The position numbers were made by a program, and so were the translations under genes. From positions 10,602,001 to 10,666,000 of the forward strand of contig JAUCBN010000054.1 of the NCBI GenBank assembly GCA_035048815.1: 64,000 nt of DNA, given 5' to 3'. Under the pieces are notes generated by a model. That model searched no databases. It saw only the letters and a list, made by a program, of their open reading frames with translations, and had not been told where the DNA came from. This document shows, piece by piece, positions 50,350 through 62,300 of this stretch. The stretch comes from Abelmoschus esculentus. Lineage: Eukaryota > Streptophyta > Magnoliopsida > Malvales > Malvaceae. How positions within the stretch are numbered: position 1 is the first letter of the stretch; each line of letters opens with the position of its first letter.

Positions 50350-53300
50350 CTAACCAGAGTAGTTACAAGAAACCGAGGTCGTCGATGAAAACGGAGAATC
50401 CGAATCAGAAGACGGAGACGACAACCTCTCTTTCCCGTTACCATCTTCCATGTTGATCAAGGCACCAACATCGATTGCATCATCCGATATATGTTTCTGA
50501 TTAGCCTCTTCTTTGTTAGGGGACCCTACATCGAATATCAAGTCGAAGTTATCCTCGAACCCTGTATCGTGATCAAACAAGTTCGGGAGTTCGTCGTTTC
50601 CGTCGAGAGGGATGTCCGGGACCAAAAACGACGTCAACCCTGAATCCATACAGAAACTCCAAGCTAGCTCATTGATGTCGGTCGGCTCGATACCCGGCAT
50701 TGCCATAGTCGGACAGTCGATGCACATAGGAAGCTGCATTTGCATGTGCTGAAAATGTTGAGATTTTTCAGATTCTTCAAGCATCAGTTCTTGTTCTTGC
50801 TGCGGAGGCGGCTGAAGTCGTTCCTTTCCTACGGATTCCACTCGTTGAACTTCATCGGAGTCCGGAATCCGTTTCTGCCGTTGATCGACAATGAAAATAC
50901 CTTTCTGCTTCAACCGATCGATGTAACGGCTAACGTCGAAATTGGTCACAGCATTGGTCCCCCTATGCTCCAATGCTGCCATATCATATGCTGCTGCAGC
51001 TTCCTCTTGTGTGTCTTAAAAAAAATAAAAATAAAACATAATTAAATGATAATTTAATAAATCAAATCCGACCATTTAATAATAAATTAAACAATGAATC
51101 AAGTTTAGCAGGTAAAAGATAAGATAAGTTTAACAGACAAATTTCTATTAATCTTTTTCCTTAATAGAATGCATGAAGACAAATTCTATGTCCATTTTTT
51201 GTCCTAGATTAAAAATATTAAAAAAATAAATTATAAATTATAATCATAATTTAAAATTTTAAATCTTAAACTCTATATTATAAAAATATTTTTCTTTTGA
51301 TTTTTAATGTTTTAACCATAAATTTATTTTTTAATATAAAATATAAAAAATATATTTAAGGACAAATAATTTATATTCGAATTAAAATAGATGAGCTAAT
51401 GCAAAATCTAATGTGCTCCCCAAGGCACGTGATCTCTGCCACCTCTCACTCAGCAAATATTATCTACATTTATTTAAAAGGCGACAGAATCTCTTAATGG
51501 GAGGGTAATAGTCACGTGCCCTCCTGCCACCATTTTCATGACAATTAAAAATAAAATGTGATTAACCAAGGCAGATACGTGCAGCTTAATTACATAAATG
51601 CCATTTCTAATTAAAAATTAAAAAAAATAAGGGAAAAAATCGAAGCAGTTGACATTCATTGCAGTGTGATAATATTTTTAAAATGTGATATTTACTACAA
51701 AATAGGTAACTATACATGCATACGTAGGCAGTAAAATTAATAGATTAGGGATTTAAATTTATGAAATTAAAATTTAAAAATTTAAATTTAAATTTAGGAT
51801 TTATAATTAAAATTTATAAATTAAAACATAAATTTTTAAAAATTTCTGTTAACGTTCTAAACTTTTTTTTGACTTTTTATACATAAATAACATCTATTTG
51901 TAAATAAATAAATAATATCTCTTAAATATAAATTTTATAAAATATTTCTTAAATAAAAAAATATTGATTATAACATCAATGTCGCTCCATTAATATTTGT
52001 GACAAATATTGGACCCTACTATTCACTTACTTCTAATATTAAAATGGGTCATGGAGGCTTTCAAATTAATTAATGACAAATATTGGATCCCACTATATTA
52101 ACACCATTGGGACTATATATTAAGTGATAAAATCTCCCCCTTATCTTTTTATTTAAATTTAGAATTTTAAAATTAAAAAATAGGATTTTATAAATTTTAT
52201 TTTATGTGTTTAAATATATATAATATAAGGTTTATGAGTTTATGATTTAAAATTTAAAATTTAAATTTTTATAATTTAAATACGTAAGATTATATAGTTA
52301 ACTTACCAAAGGTTCCTAAATAGAGATATTTGTTCCCATAAACTCGACCAATTCGAGCTTCCCACCTCCCATTGTGGTGATGCCTGAAAAAAAATATATA
52401 CTTTAATAAAAATATTCGATCCATTAATCAATTAAACCAAATTAAATATTATAAAAAATATTTTATTTAATTTATTTTATTTATAACATCGATATATTTA
52501 ATCTTATTTAAAAATTCTAACAAATTTTCTCGATAAATCAATTAATGATCAAAAAAAAAAACTTTAATTAATTACCCCTCGAACTCCTAAACCCTACTTG
52601 TATTGAATAAGTACATGAAAACAAGATTATGGAAGATGGTACACTGAAATTGATTGATTTTATAACACCCACGTGCAAAATTCTATTTGAAAATATTATT
52701 ATTTAAATATATATCCAAACCCAACAAATAATTTTAATAAAAAAAATAAATAACATTTATTTAAAAATAAATAAATTATTTTATCTATAATATAATATAT
52801 ATTATTAAATAATCATCTTAATACTATATATATATATATATATAATATCTATTTATTTTAAAAAAAATAAAACTAGTTAAATATTTTAGTTTACTTAAAG
52901 TCCACGATCCCAATAAATAAATATAAACTGCACAAAAAAATGGAACACGTGCAAAATATATCATTTTTTACAGAAAAAAATCCAATAAATTTTAATATTT
53001 ATTTTTGGGTTCGAACCGGCCGAACCGATTTTTATGGCATGAATGTAATATATATAATTAAATAATTAAATGCAAGTACCTAGCTACCCCACGGTACTTT
53101 GAGACTCCTCTGGAAAATCCACTGCTACGACGTCGTAGAGAAGCCAAGTACTCTTCCTTTGTCACATTCTTCATTTCTTCCATCTCTTTCTCGTATCTTT
53201 CTTTCTGCATTAACATTTTTTTAACAAATCCATCATTTTTTAAAATTAATTCCATTTTAATTAAATAATTAATAATAAATTAGTAATAATATTAATTAAA

Positions 53301-54413
53301 TACCGGAAAATTCAAAATCGTTTCGGGTCCCCAATACTTGAGGGCAGCAAGATCATAGGTTCGAGCCGCAGCCTCCTCACTATCATACGCCCCTGAGATC
53401 GTAAATTCGAATATATTTAAATATAATTATTTTTTATAAAAAGTAATTACAGATAATTTAGAATATTATATAAAAATATTTAAAAATAATTAACTTAAAT
53501 TAAATAAAATTAAATAAAGTGGAAATAGATTGAAGGACTTACCTAAATAAACTATGGAGACGGCAACAAAAAGCGTAAATAACGTTGGGAGATTGACCAG
53601 ATATAAAAAAATAATGAATACAAACAAACTGTCAGTACACTAAACATAAGGGTAAAATACACAATTAGTCACTAAATCAGGAAAAAATGATAGTTTTGTC
53701 ACTAGCCTTTTAAAAATTATGAAATAATCATTAAATTTATTAAATTATTACAAAATAATCATTAATTTTTATAAAAAAGGTTACGAATTGGTTATTAAGT
53801 TAATCAAAAAAAATCGTTATTTTATAATTTCTGAAGGATCAGTGACCAAAATGACATTCTTTCATATTTGAGTGGCTATTAGTGTATTTTACCCAAAATA
53901 TAACTTGAGAGAAAATAATAAACAAAGATGACACAGATCTCCTTGAATTTGTTTATTTTTTTTTAAATTTTCATTTAAATTATTCTATTTTTTTAAATGA
54001 ACTGAACCTTGTCTTCCTTTCTTGCTCTGAATATTGTTCCAAGAACTCTTGTCCCATAGGTGAGCCTCAAACCTCCCAGTCCACCTATGCCTGTGTTTTG
54101 AATGCCACAACCAGTACAATTTTAGTCATACATGCACTGCAAATGGACCCAGATGAGCCTTTCACTTTAATTTCTGGAATTATAAGAGAAAATTAAGAAA
54201 AGAAAACCTGGTGACTCCTCTGTAAATGGAGCTTCTTCTGCCATTGTTGGTATTGGCATTGCTTTTCTGATCAGATTTCTGTTGTTTTCTAGCCATTTTA
54301 GCCTTGGGTTTTTCTGGTACAATAAGAACAGTCTCAGCTGAAGAAGAGGAAGAAGATGGTGATGAAGATGTAAGGCAAGAATTGGATGAAGAAAAGCTTG
54401 GGGATCTCTTCAT
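50350..54413 (-). CDS. WRI1: WRINKLED1 AP2/EREBP transcription factor, 417 aa, with a 9-nt microexon
   Basis: A nuclear activator of glycolysis and fatty-acid synthesis genes during seed oil accumulation. Exons in coding order: 54413-54208, 54090-54008, 53551-53543, 53392-53304, 53204-53080, 52383-52307, 51014-50350. All phases close, ending in TAG. The Ser-rich N-terminus (MKRSPSFSSSNSCLTSSSPS) is followed by a basic KPKAKMARKQQ stretch. AP2 domain 1 runs from about residue 61 (SIYRGVTRHRWTGRFEAHLW) through VYLGAYDSEEAAARTYDLAA. AP2 domain 2 starts at about 162 (SKYRGVARHHHNGRWEARIG) and runs to YLYLGTFDTQEEAAAAYDMA. The third exon is only TTTATTTAG and encodes VYL, a known hallmark of WRI1. 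The C-terminal half is acidic and Ser-rich, as in other WRI1 proteins. The Arabidopsis protein is about 430-440 aa. One intron contains a MITE and another has paired G-boxes. Confidence 0.95.
51426..51518. promoter_or_regulatory. Two CACGTG G-boxes in the last WRI1 intron
   Basis: GGCACGTGATCTCTGCCACC (core 51426-51431) and GTCACGTGCCCTCCTGCCACC (core 51513-51518) lie 87 bp apart, each followed at a similar distance by TGCCACC. The flanks of the two cores are mirror-like (GCACGTGA and TCACGTGC). They fall inside intron 51015-52306. A bZIP or bHLH binding role is inference. Confidence 0.45.
53650..53894. mobile_element. MITE with long terminal inverted repeats in a WRI1 intron
   Basis: The left end GGGTAAAATACACAATTAGT and the right end (reverse complement GGGTAAAATACACTAATAGC) form inverted repeats. 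Similarity continues inward for about 100 bp on each arm (ATTATGAAATAATCATTAAA against ATTATAAAATAACGATTTTT). The 245-bp element lies in the intron 53552-54007, about 100 bp from the 9-nt microexon. No clear target duplication was found. Confidence 0.8.
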
Positions 54414-54510
54414 TTTTAACCCTTTTTTCTACTTAGAACTGTGATGTTCAGTGTTCACTCTACTGGTGTATACATGGTGTGAAAATGGTGGGTTTTGGGG
54501 TGGCTAGAGG

Positions 54511-54531
54511 TTGAAGAAGAAGAAGAAGAAG
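54511..54531 (-). repeat. (GAA)n/(TTC)n microsatellite upstream of the WRI1 start
   Basis: Six GAA-like triplets at 54511-54531 read as a TTC-rich tract on the WRI1 strand, about 100 bp before the ATG and probably in the 5' UTR. Confidence 0.85.
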
Positions 54532-54750
54532 GGGAAATGAAGAGAAACCCATTGAAGGTGTGGGGTTAAAAGGGGGGTTTGGTGTGTTGGGTTAAAATTT
54601 AACTGCTTGAGTTAAGTGAGAAAACAAGAATGGCCCTAAACCCCTAACACTTGGCTTGGGTGTGCAGCCATGCTGCCAATGGGAGGTGTTTACCTAGGCT
54701 GGCAATGGTTAGTGTGTTTTCAAAGAATCTCCTTTCTTTAATTGAGTATT

Positions 54751-55390
54751 AGATCGGGTCGAGTTAAAATATTTTGAGTTAAGTGAATCGATAAATCTTA
54801 TTTTATAACTTAAATTTTATTTTAAAATATTTTAGTCGAAATTATGAAATTTGCATTTCTATTCAAATTTAATTATAAATATTTATAATATTATGATACT
54901 AATTGGTTCAAATTTAAATAGTTTTTTAACCATATACGATATAGACATATATATATTCAAGTTTTTTCTATGTAATATATATCAAACAGAATTGAGGGTC
55001 TCGTCTCAAACTTAAAAATTGATCCAACAATTATTATAAAATTTGAATTACATTTATAGTATTTAATCGAGTCGAGTTATATTTTGAATTAAGTGAATTG
55101 ACAAGTGTTGTTTTATAACTCAAATTCTATTTGAAAAATTTAATTAAAATTATGAAATTCAAGTTTCTATTCATATTTAATTATAAATATTTATAATGTT
55201 GGTACTAATTGATTCGGTTTTAAATAATTTTTTGTAACCATATATATATAATATTCGTCATATTTTTTTCATATACAATACACATATATCGTACAACTTT
55301 AAGGGTCTTATCTCAATCTTAAATTAATCCATTAATTACTAAAAGATTTGAGTTATATAGGTTTTATTTTATAACTCAAATTTTATTACG
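54751..55390. repeat. Tandem repeat of about 313 bp upstream of WRI1, two copies plus a third start
   Basis: GTCGAGTTAAAATATTTTGA at 54758 recurs as GTCGAGTTATATTTTGAATT at 55071. Both are followed by AAGTGAAT, TTTTATAACT, AATTATAAATATTTATAAT, a TACTAATTG word and GGGTCT-TCTCAA. A third start (TTTGAGTTATATAGG) begins at about 55347 and breaks off near 55390. The copies are clearly diverged, so the duplication is not recent. Confidence 0.85.
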
Positions 55391-56636
55391 TGGTGACAGT
55401 TTAAAGTTTAGAAATTAAAATCTTACTATGATATCCCTTCTCGTTTGTAAACTTATAACGATAAAAAATATATAATCTTACGTTTAAACTTTTCGATTTA
55501 AATCGAATTGGTTGTAAATTTTGTTACTTCGGTTTAAAGTTTAAAAATTAAGTTTTATGTGTAATGTTTCATATTTCATTAATAATTTCTCGTATCTCTT
55601 TAATCGACATTTAAATTTTAAAAAATACAAATTTTGATATTATAAATAAAATAAATTAAATTTAAAAAATATTTTTATAATAATATTTTATTACATTCGA
55701 CTTTAATTAATTAAATATTTTTATACTAAATCACCCACAACATTTACTCCAAAATTAATTGAATTTCAATTATTATAAAAATAATAATTAGGAGCATAAG
55801 TAATAAAACATGCAACCTGCAACATAAGTATTAACTGAGTACTGAATTTGCAGATTCCAAGTGGGTTAAAAGTACTGAACTGTTCTACCCACACTCGAGT
55901 TCGTGCATGCACCTCAGTCACTTCTATGCTTTTTTATTTTATTTTATTTATATATATATATATATATAATTATTCTTTTTTATATTTTTCTTATAATTAT
56001 TTGTTTTTTTTGTTATTTATAATTATTTGTGTTACTTCAATAAGTTTGATAGTATTATCTTTAATGAGTTGTTTTTAATTTTTTTTATATTTATAGAATT
56101 AAATACTTAATCATTAAAAAATAGTTTATTAAATTTTTTAAAAATAAATTTTACCATCAGGGACAAATGTTTTTAGGAATCAGTAAAAGTTACGACCCTC
56201 TAAAATTTTAGAAAAGTTAAATTTTATCCTAATTCTTTTAAAAAAAAATTAGTTTAATCCCTTCAAGATTTTTAAAAATTCATATTAAGCCTCAAAATTT
56301 TAAATATTTTTATTAAATCTTCTCCCAATTTTTAATGTATTTTTGTTAAATCTATCAAAATTATTAAAAATTCTAGTTAAAACCCTATTTTTTAAAAAAA
56401 TATTTGTTTAATCCTCTAAAAATTTTAAATAATTAAGTTATATCCCTCAAATTTTTACTCCAAACAACACAAAAACATAAATCCACAAAAATAAGAAAAC
56501 ACTAAACTTAGCCATATTCTTTATCTTTAATGATTAATTCCACACACTCTCGAGGATAGAATGATACTCGATCGCACCATATTAACCTTACTAGTATTAC
56601 ACCAAAAATCATCACATGTCCTCAAATCATATCTTG
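55391..56636. other. AT-rich intergenic DNA
   Basis: Contains a TA microsatellite at about 55949-55968 and degenerate AAATTTT-rich short repeats at about 56190-56460 (TTAAATCTTCTCCC, TTAAATCTATC, TTTAATCCTCT variants at about 50-bp steps). No gene was seen. Confidence 0.5.
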
Positions 56637-56648
56637 AATTCTAAATTA

Positions 56649-56830
56649 TTATTTTTGTATTGTTCTTTTGGTTTCAGAGTCTAGCCCTGACTAATCCAGA
56701 CTGACCAACGTCACACACCTAACTTTGGTGGGTGAGTCTCCCAACAAGGATTTTCTGCGTACACAACGTCTCGAACTTGAAACTTGCTTAAGCGGAACCA
56801 AACTGCTTGACACTTGGACCAATCCCTATT
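56649..56830 (-). mobile_element. Full-length tRNA-derived SINE (Au-like) with 12-bp target duplication
   Basis: On the minus strand the element opens with a tRNA-like head holding box A-like sequence (GTGTCAAGCAGTTTGG) and box B (AGTTCGAGACG, plus 56767-56777). It continues TTGTGTACGC, GGAGACTCACCCACC, GTTAGGTGTGTGACG and ATTAGTCAGGGCTAGACTCT and ends in an A-rich tail. The perfect 12-bp direct repeat AATTCTAAATTA lies at 56637-56648 and 56831-56842. The truncated copy at 33175-33315 belongs to the same family. Confidence 0.85.
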
Positions 56831-56842
56831 AATTCTAAATTA

Positions 56843-58085
56843 CTTTTCTTTTAATTGTATAAATCTGTTCTTCTAATATAAAATTTTATATCCGTCCTCG
56901 TTACAAACAAATAAACCATTTTGAGTAACCGTTTTTTTATTGAATAGTTTGTATTACATTAGAGTGTGTAGCTAGCTTTCCTTAGACCAATGGTAAGCGA
57001 AGAACTCCAACCGAGAGCCTACCAAGTTTCATTGAAAACCTGACCTGTAACGGAAACGCATGCAAGCGGAGCTGGGATTGACTTTTTGCTTCTCATGTTT
57101 CATGAAACCGTCAGATTCTTAAATAAATAAAATTAATATTTAAATTTTAATGTTGTTGTTGAAATTATTTTTATATTCGACGTAAAAATAATTTAACGAT
57201 TATTTTTTTAAATTAGAGTTTTTGTCTTTAATTTGATTTTTATTTAAAATCGATTTTAAAAATTATTAGAGTCGTCAACGATCATTTTAGTAAACTGAAA
57301 ATCATAAAAACAATCAGACATTTTTTTTATTAATTGAGTTTAATTTTGTGTGACATTTTAGAACGACGATTGAGATTTAATTTAGTCTGATTATTAATTG
57401 AGTTTATACTTCGAATAAAAACATTCTTTTTACGTATAAAATATACTTTTTATTCGAATATAAGATTAAACATATCCTTATACACTCACGCACCTCTATT
57501 TATATTTCAAAAATATATCTCCTGCATAAAAAGTTTATATGTATAATTAATTATTATTTTGTTTACTTTAACTTCTAATTAAAATAATATTATTAAATTT
57601 ATATATATTATTTAAAGTTATTTAAAGTTTTAATCGGTTACTCTAGTTATTTAAAGTTTTAGTTCCAATTAAGACTTTTATTATTTAATTTATTTTTTAA
57701 TATTGTAATGAATACTGAATATTTCACTTAAAAAGCCATATTGAATAACGTCCAGTTAACTTAGGATACTACTCAAATTAGAACTTCATTTTTTTAATTA
57801 AATAAAAACAATTAAACCAGTTATTTTGTAAGATTAATAATTAAAATAAGTTTTAAAATTTAAATAAAATAATTGAAAACCACTAATCTATTAATAAAAT
57901 ACATGTTGAATAAAATTTTATATAATTTCTTTACCCATTGAATAATAAGTTAATAACCCTTCTTTCAGTAACATTTTTGGCCCAACATTTTAAATAAATG
58001 TTGAGGCGAATATCTGTTTTTCGGCCTGAAAATATATGAAAATGGAAAACCCACAAAAAATATTCATCGGCCCAAGATAGCTTGT
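56843..58085. other. AT-rich intergenic DNA
   Basis: No gene signal was found on either strand. The stretch near 56950-57110 is somewhat more GC-rich, without a usable open frame. Confidence 0.45.
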
Positions 58086-58609
58086 ATTAGGGGTGGACAA
58101 GACCGGGTACTCGGTCAATTTAACTAGAATTGATCTCGGTCTTGATAATCATCGGTTCTTAAAAGTTAGAATCAGTTTTGATCTCAGCCATACCAGATCT
58201 TAAATTTTAAAAATTGATCCCGTTACTAGTGGAAAACGGTTCTAATATCGGGTACTCGATCAATTGATTTATTATTAAAAAAATTCAACTATCGATAATA
58301 ATATTAAATAATAAAATTAGAATATTGTAAGCTTGAAAATTAAAGTTTTAAAATGAGTCATACTCATAATATTAACACATAAAAAGAAAGTTTGATAAGA
58401 AAAATTAATAAAAGAACATTATCTATTACAAGTAAAAAAAATCAACATCGGGTACTTGGTATTGACTCCAGTTTTATTGGGTACCCACTGAGTACCGTGT
58501 TAAAAAAATCAAGATCCAATCACAATTCTTAAATTTTGGATTTAATTCCCGATAAAAATCTACCAGATCTAATCAGATCCGAGTAATTGAATTTTTTACT
58601 CACCCTAAC
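58086..58609. mobile_element. Possible hAT-like non-autonomous element
   Basis: The left edge TTAGGGGTGGACAAGACCGG and the right edge (reverse complement TTAGGGTGAGTAAAAAATTC) share a TTAGGG-TG start, in the style of plant hAT ends. The interior repeats GGGTACTCGGTCAATT and GGGTACTCGATCAATTG. No matching 8-bp target duplication was found, so this is tentative. Confidence 0.3.
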
Positions 58610-59247
58610 TCGGATCGTTAATTGATAGCAAAAAGGAGAAAATAAATAAGAAACTTATCAGAGCCATGTATTAATCCTGGGATCTATTCAAAGTATACAT
58701 GATAAGAGAATATTAATCTCAATTACTTGTAATTCGAATTTCACTATTCTTTAGCCTTGTATATATATATATATATATTAATGTTGACGGTGGTCGATAA
58801 TGATTGATTAAATGAGCGATTTTTAGAATAAGAATAGATGAAAGAAAAAAAAAGAAAAAACAATGAAACTTGATTTTTTTATAGATCCAAAATGATGTTA
58901 TTTTAGTTTAAATTTGATTTTTTTGAAATGATATATTTTGGATTTTTTATGCTATGTTATAATATCATTAATTATTTAATAATAAATTAACCAAAATGCA
59001 ATAATTTGAAAAATTAATGATTAAATTAAAATATTTAACATTTAGTAATAAAAATAAGAAGAAAGTTTAGTGAAGAAATTCAGAATTTATCCAATACATG
59101 CTAAGGCGAATAATGAAATAGACTCTGGCAAAGCCGAGGTGCATTGATTGAAATTCCTGATTTACCCCTCGCCTAGCAAAACCAGTTTCCCCCTTTCCCT
59201 TGGGTACACCCCATCGTTATTCTTTCTTAGTATTTCACCGTACTTGC
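58610..59247. other. Intergenic DNA upstream of UBP12
   Basis: A TA microsatellite lies at about 58759-58779. The UBP12 promoter is expected in the last few hundred bases; no TATA box was assigned. Confidence 0.45.
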
Positions 59248-59266
59248 ATCTCTCTCTCTCTCTCTC
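59248..59266 (+). repeat. CT-rich tract in the UBP12 5' UTR
   Basis: A (TC)n run of about 18 bp lies about 45 bp before the ATG at 59313. Such Y-rich leaders are common in plant promoters and 5' UTRs. Confidence 0.8.
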
Positions 59267-59312
59267 AGATTCAGTCGATCAAACGGTCGCCGATCGCCGC
59301 CGATCACCGCCC

Positions 59313-62300
59313 ATGACTCTGATGACTCCTCCACCGTTAGATGTAACCATCCAATCTTTCACTCTTGTGTTTTTTTCTTCTTTTTCTTTTAATTTAACTT
59401 CAATTCAATTTCGATTCTGGTATCGCTGCGTTTTTCAACTGTCTCAATGCTTCTTCTTATCCAGCTCGAAAGAGGAAATTCATCATTTTCTGCGAGTCCA
59501 TGGTTGGATTCCTAGGGTTTTGATCAGCAGATCCGAACTGTTCTCATTTTTGTATTTCTGTTTTTTGTTTTCATTGTAGCAGGAGGACGATGAGATGCTG
59601 GTCCCACACAATGACTTCGTCGAAGGTCCTCAGCCATTAGAAGGTGAATATTTCAATTCATTTTTTCCTGTTTGTTTCTCAAGAAACTGATAGTAAGTTG
59701 AATTTCATTTGAAGAATTGAATCCTTTTATTTCCTTGTTCGGTTTCAGTTTCAGCTGATTGAATGCATTATTTTGAATATTTATGAATATTCTGTGCTGC
59801 TGTTTATTTTTTTTATTTATTAATTCATATATTTGATGTGGTCTTATGCTTTCCATTTTGAACTTTGTCTTATTTATTATTAGTTGCGAAGGACGCTGCT
59901 AGTAAGGTGGATGCACAAGCAGTGGATGATACGCCTTCTGGAAGGTTTACATGGACAATTGAGAATTTCTCAAGGCTTAATACTAAGAAGCTCTACTCTG
60001 ACATATTCTTTATTGGAGGCTACAAATGGTAGTTTTAGTTGATCAGTTTGTGCTTTTTGGAGTTCTTGCTAAATTGTTTTTGCATTGATCTATCAATAAG
60101 ATTTGTATTGAATCTTACTGCCCAGGCGGATACTTATTTTCCCCAAGGGTAACAATGTTGATCATTTGTCAATGTATCTTGATGTTGCGGATTCAGCTAC
60201 TTTACCTTATGGATGGAGTAGATATGCACAGTTCAGCTTAGCTGTCTGCAATCAAGCACACAATAAGTATACAATCAGAAAAGGTATATCATGTGGTACT
60301 GGAATTCTTATAATTCAATTCCTTTATATAGCTGTTCTTTTAGCATGTTATCCTGTTTGTCCTGCAATACATTTTTATTGCCATTGTTTCTCTTATGAAT
60401 TCAGTACTGCTCTGAATGTTAGTTTGTACATCCATTTTATATAGTTCAATTTTTATTTTGTTCTTTTTTCCTCTTCTCTTAGAAATGGCTTAATATGATC
60501 ATTTCTGTACATTGCATGTTGCAAACATTTTGAGACTTTTCTCGAGGAGAACGGTGGTTATTCTCCAGATGCATTGTGTATCTTTTAGATGAGTTGACAT
60601 CTTCATGAGTGTTATAGGTGAAGTTGAATGTAGTATGTTTAAGAATTATGTCTGTGGAGTTCTTTCCCCCACAGTGCTGTTAAAATTCAAGAAATTTGTA
60701 TTATTTCTTTTTCTGGCATAGCTGATTTATAAAATCTTTTAGTTGTTAGTTTGCCTGGTTGTGGACTTTTTCTCGCTAAATAAAGAAAGCTTGAATGCAA
60801 TTTGAGTTTTGAAAAACAATTTTGAAGTAGCTTGAAGCTAAATTTGTTGGACTACAGAGAAAAATGTTCGATTACATGGGTTATATGAAATTGTCTTCAT
60901 CCATGTTCCATGAGATTGAATAGGAGAGTGTCATTTATACTTTTGAACAGTGTTGTCAAGAAAATGCCTAGGCATGCTTATGCCTTGCGTCTTACCACTA
61001 GACTAAATAGATCCTCAGACCTTTTGAACAAGGTCCATTTGACGAGGCACATGCCTGTGCACCTAGGTGCCCTTTTTTAGGGATAAGGGAAAAAGGCCTG
61101 TCTGATTTAACTTCACTTTGATTTCTTTTATTTTGATTTTTTTTTCATCTGATTTACCTTTAGTTACAAGAAAAGGGACAGCATCAAACTCTCTATTTCG
61201 TAATATTTTAATATTCTAGAATAGACATCTGATAGACTTCATGCATTTTGAAGTTTATTTTTTTTCTTTTTTCTTTTGTAAATGGAGTTTGGGATTGTTG
61301 ATTTCTTTGGAAGCTTCCACCTATATTTTATCCAGCATTTTCTTTTTGAAAATTGAAACATTGGGCACATGCCTGACTGATGTATCTTTGATGGAAACTT
61401 ATTATCAAGTTAACTACAGCACGATCATCGCATATAAACTGTAGTTTTCCAACAGACCTTAGATTTTTTTCTTCTTATTTTCTTTTATATTGTAGAATTT
61501 TTGAACATCTTAATTTACTGTGGCAAGTTTGAAGTTCAAAATTTTAGCTTTTCCATTATTTTTGCTGATTCTAGGGCCTAGGTTTTCCGGGAACTTCTAG
61601 TCATATTAATTTTCCTCAAGCCTAGGGTAATCTTTTTATGTTAACAAGTTAGCTTCTTAACTGGAACCTGTATATTAGATAGTTACGATATATTTCAACT
61701 TTATGCTTTACTTTTAAAAAATGCCTTTGGTTATGAAATTATGAGCTTTTTTCTTGTGTGGTGGTTGTCTAATTAATCTTAATACTCTCAATCTGTTTAG
61801 TGTTGCTATTAATGGCCTTGAAAAGCCTTGAGTTTCTCACTCTGCTATTAGTTCCCCTATTTTTTTAACAAAACTAGTTCCCCTTCTCATGAACTGCAAA
61901 TTATAAGTCAACATGGTTTTCCAAGTTATTTTCTGACCAATTTAGCTTTCTGAAATCAGATATTTTGTATTGGCTGAAAAATCTGTCTTGCAACTGGCTC
62001 ACGTACGCATCCCTTTTGACATTAAACTGGTCATAGATCCAGTTGAATAACAAGGCCCTTGTTCCTCCTATAGGTTGAATGATGTAACTAGCTCAATATA
62101 GAGGCGTCAAGTTACACTTGATATATACTCGAGGAACATTTTGGCATTAGAGCAACACAGTTCTCCACATGTTCACTTGATATTCTATTATGGTCTTTTG
62201 TCCACCAAGTGTGGTGAACTGCTTTTACTTTTGTCCTCGAAATCAATACGAAAGAACTGTGGTCACAAATAGAGATGTTATTTAGGGTTCTTTAATTCTT

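Noticed and set aside
59148..59579. 143-codon open frame covering the UBP12 leader
   Set aside because: It runs through the 5' UTR, exon 1 and intron 1 in a frame other than the UBP12 start. It has no family features.
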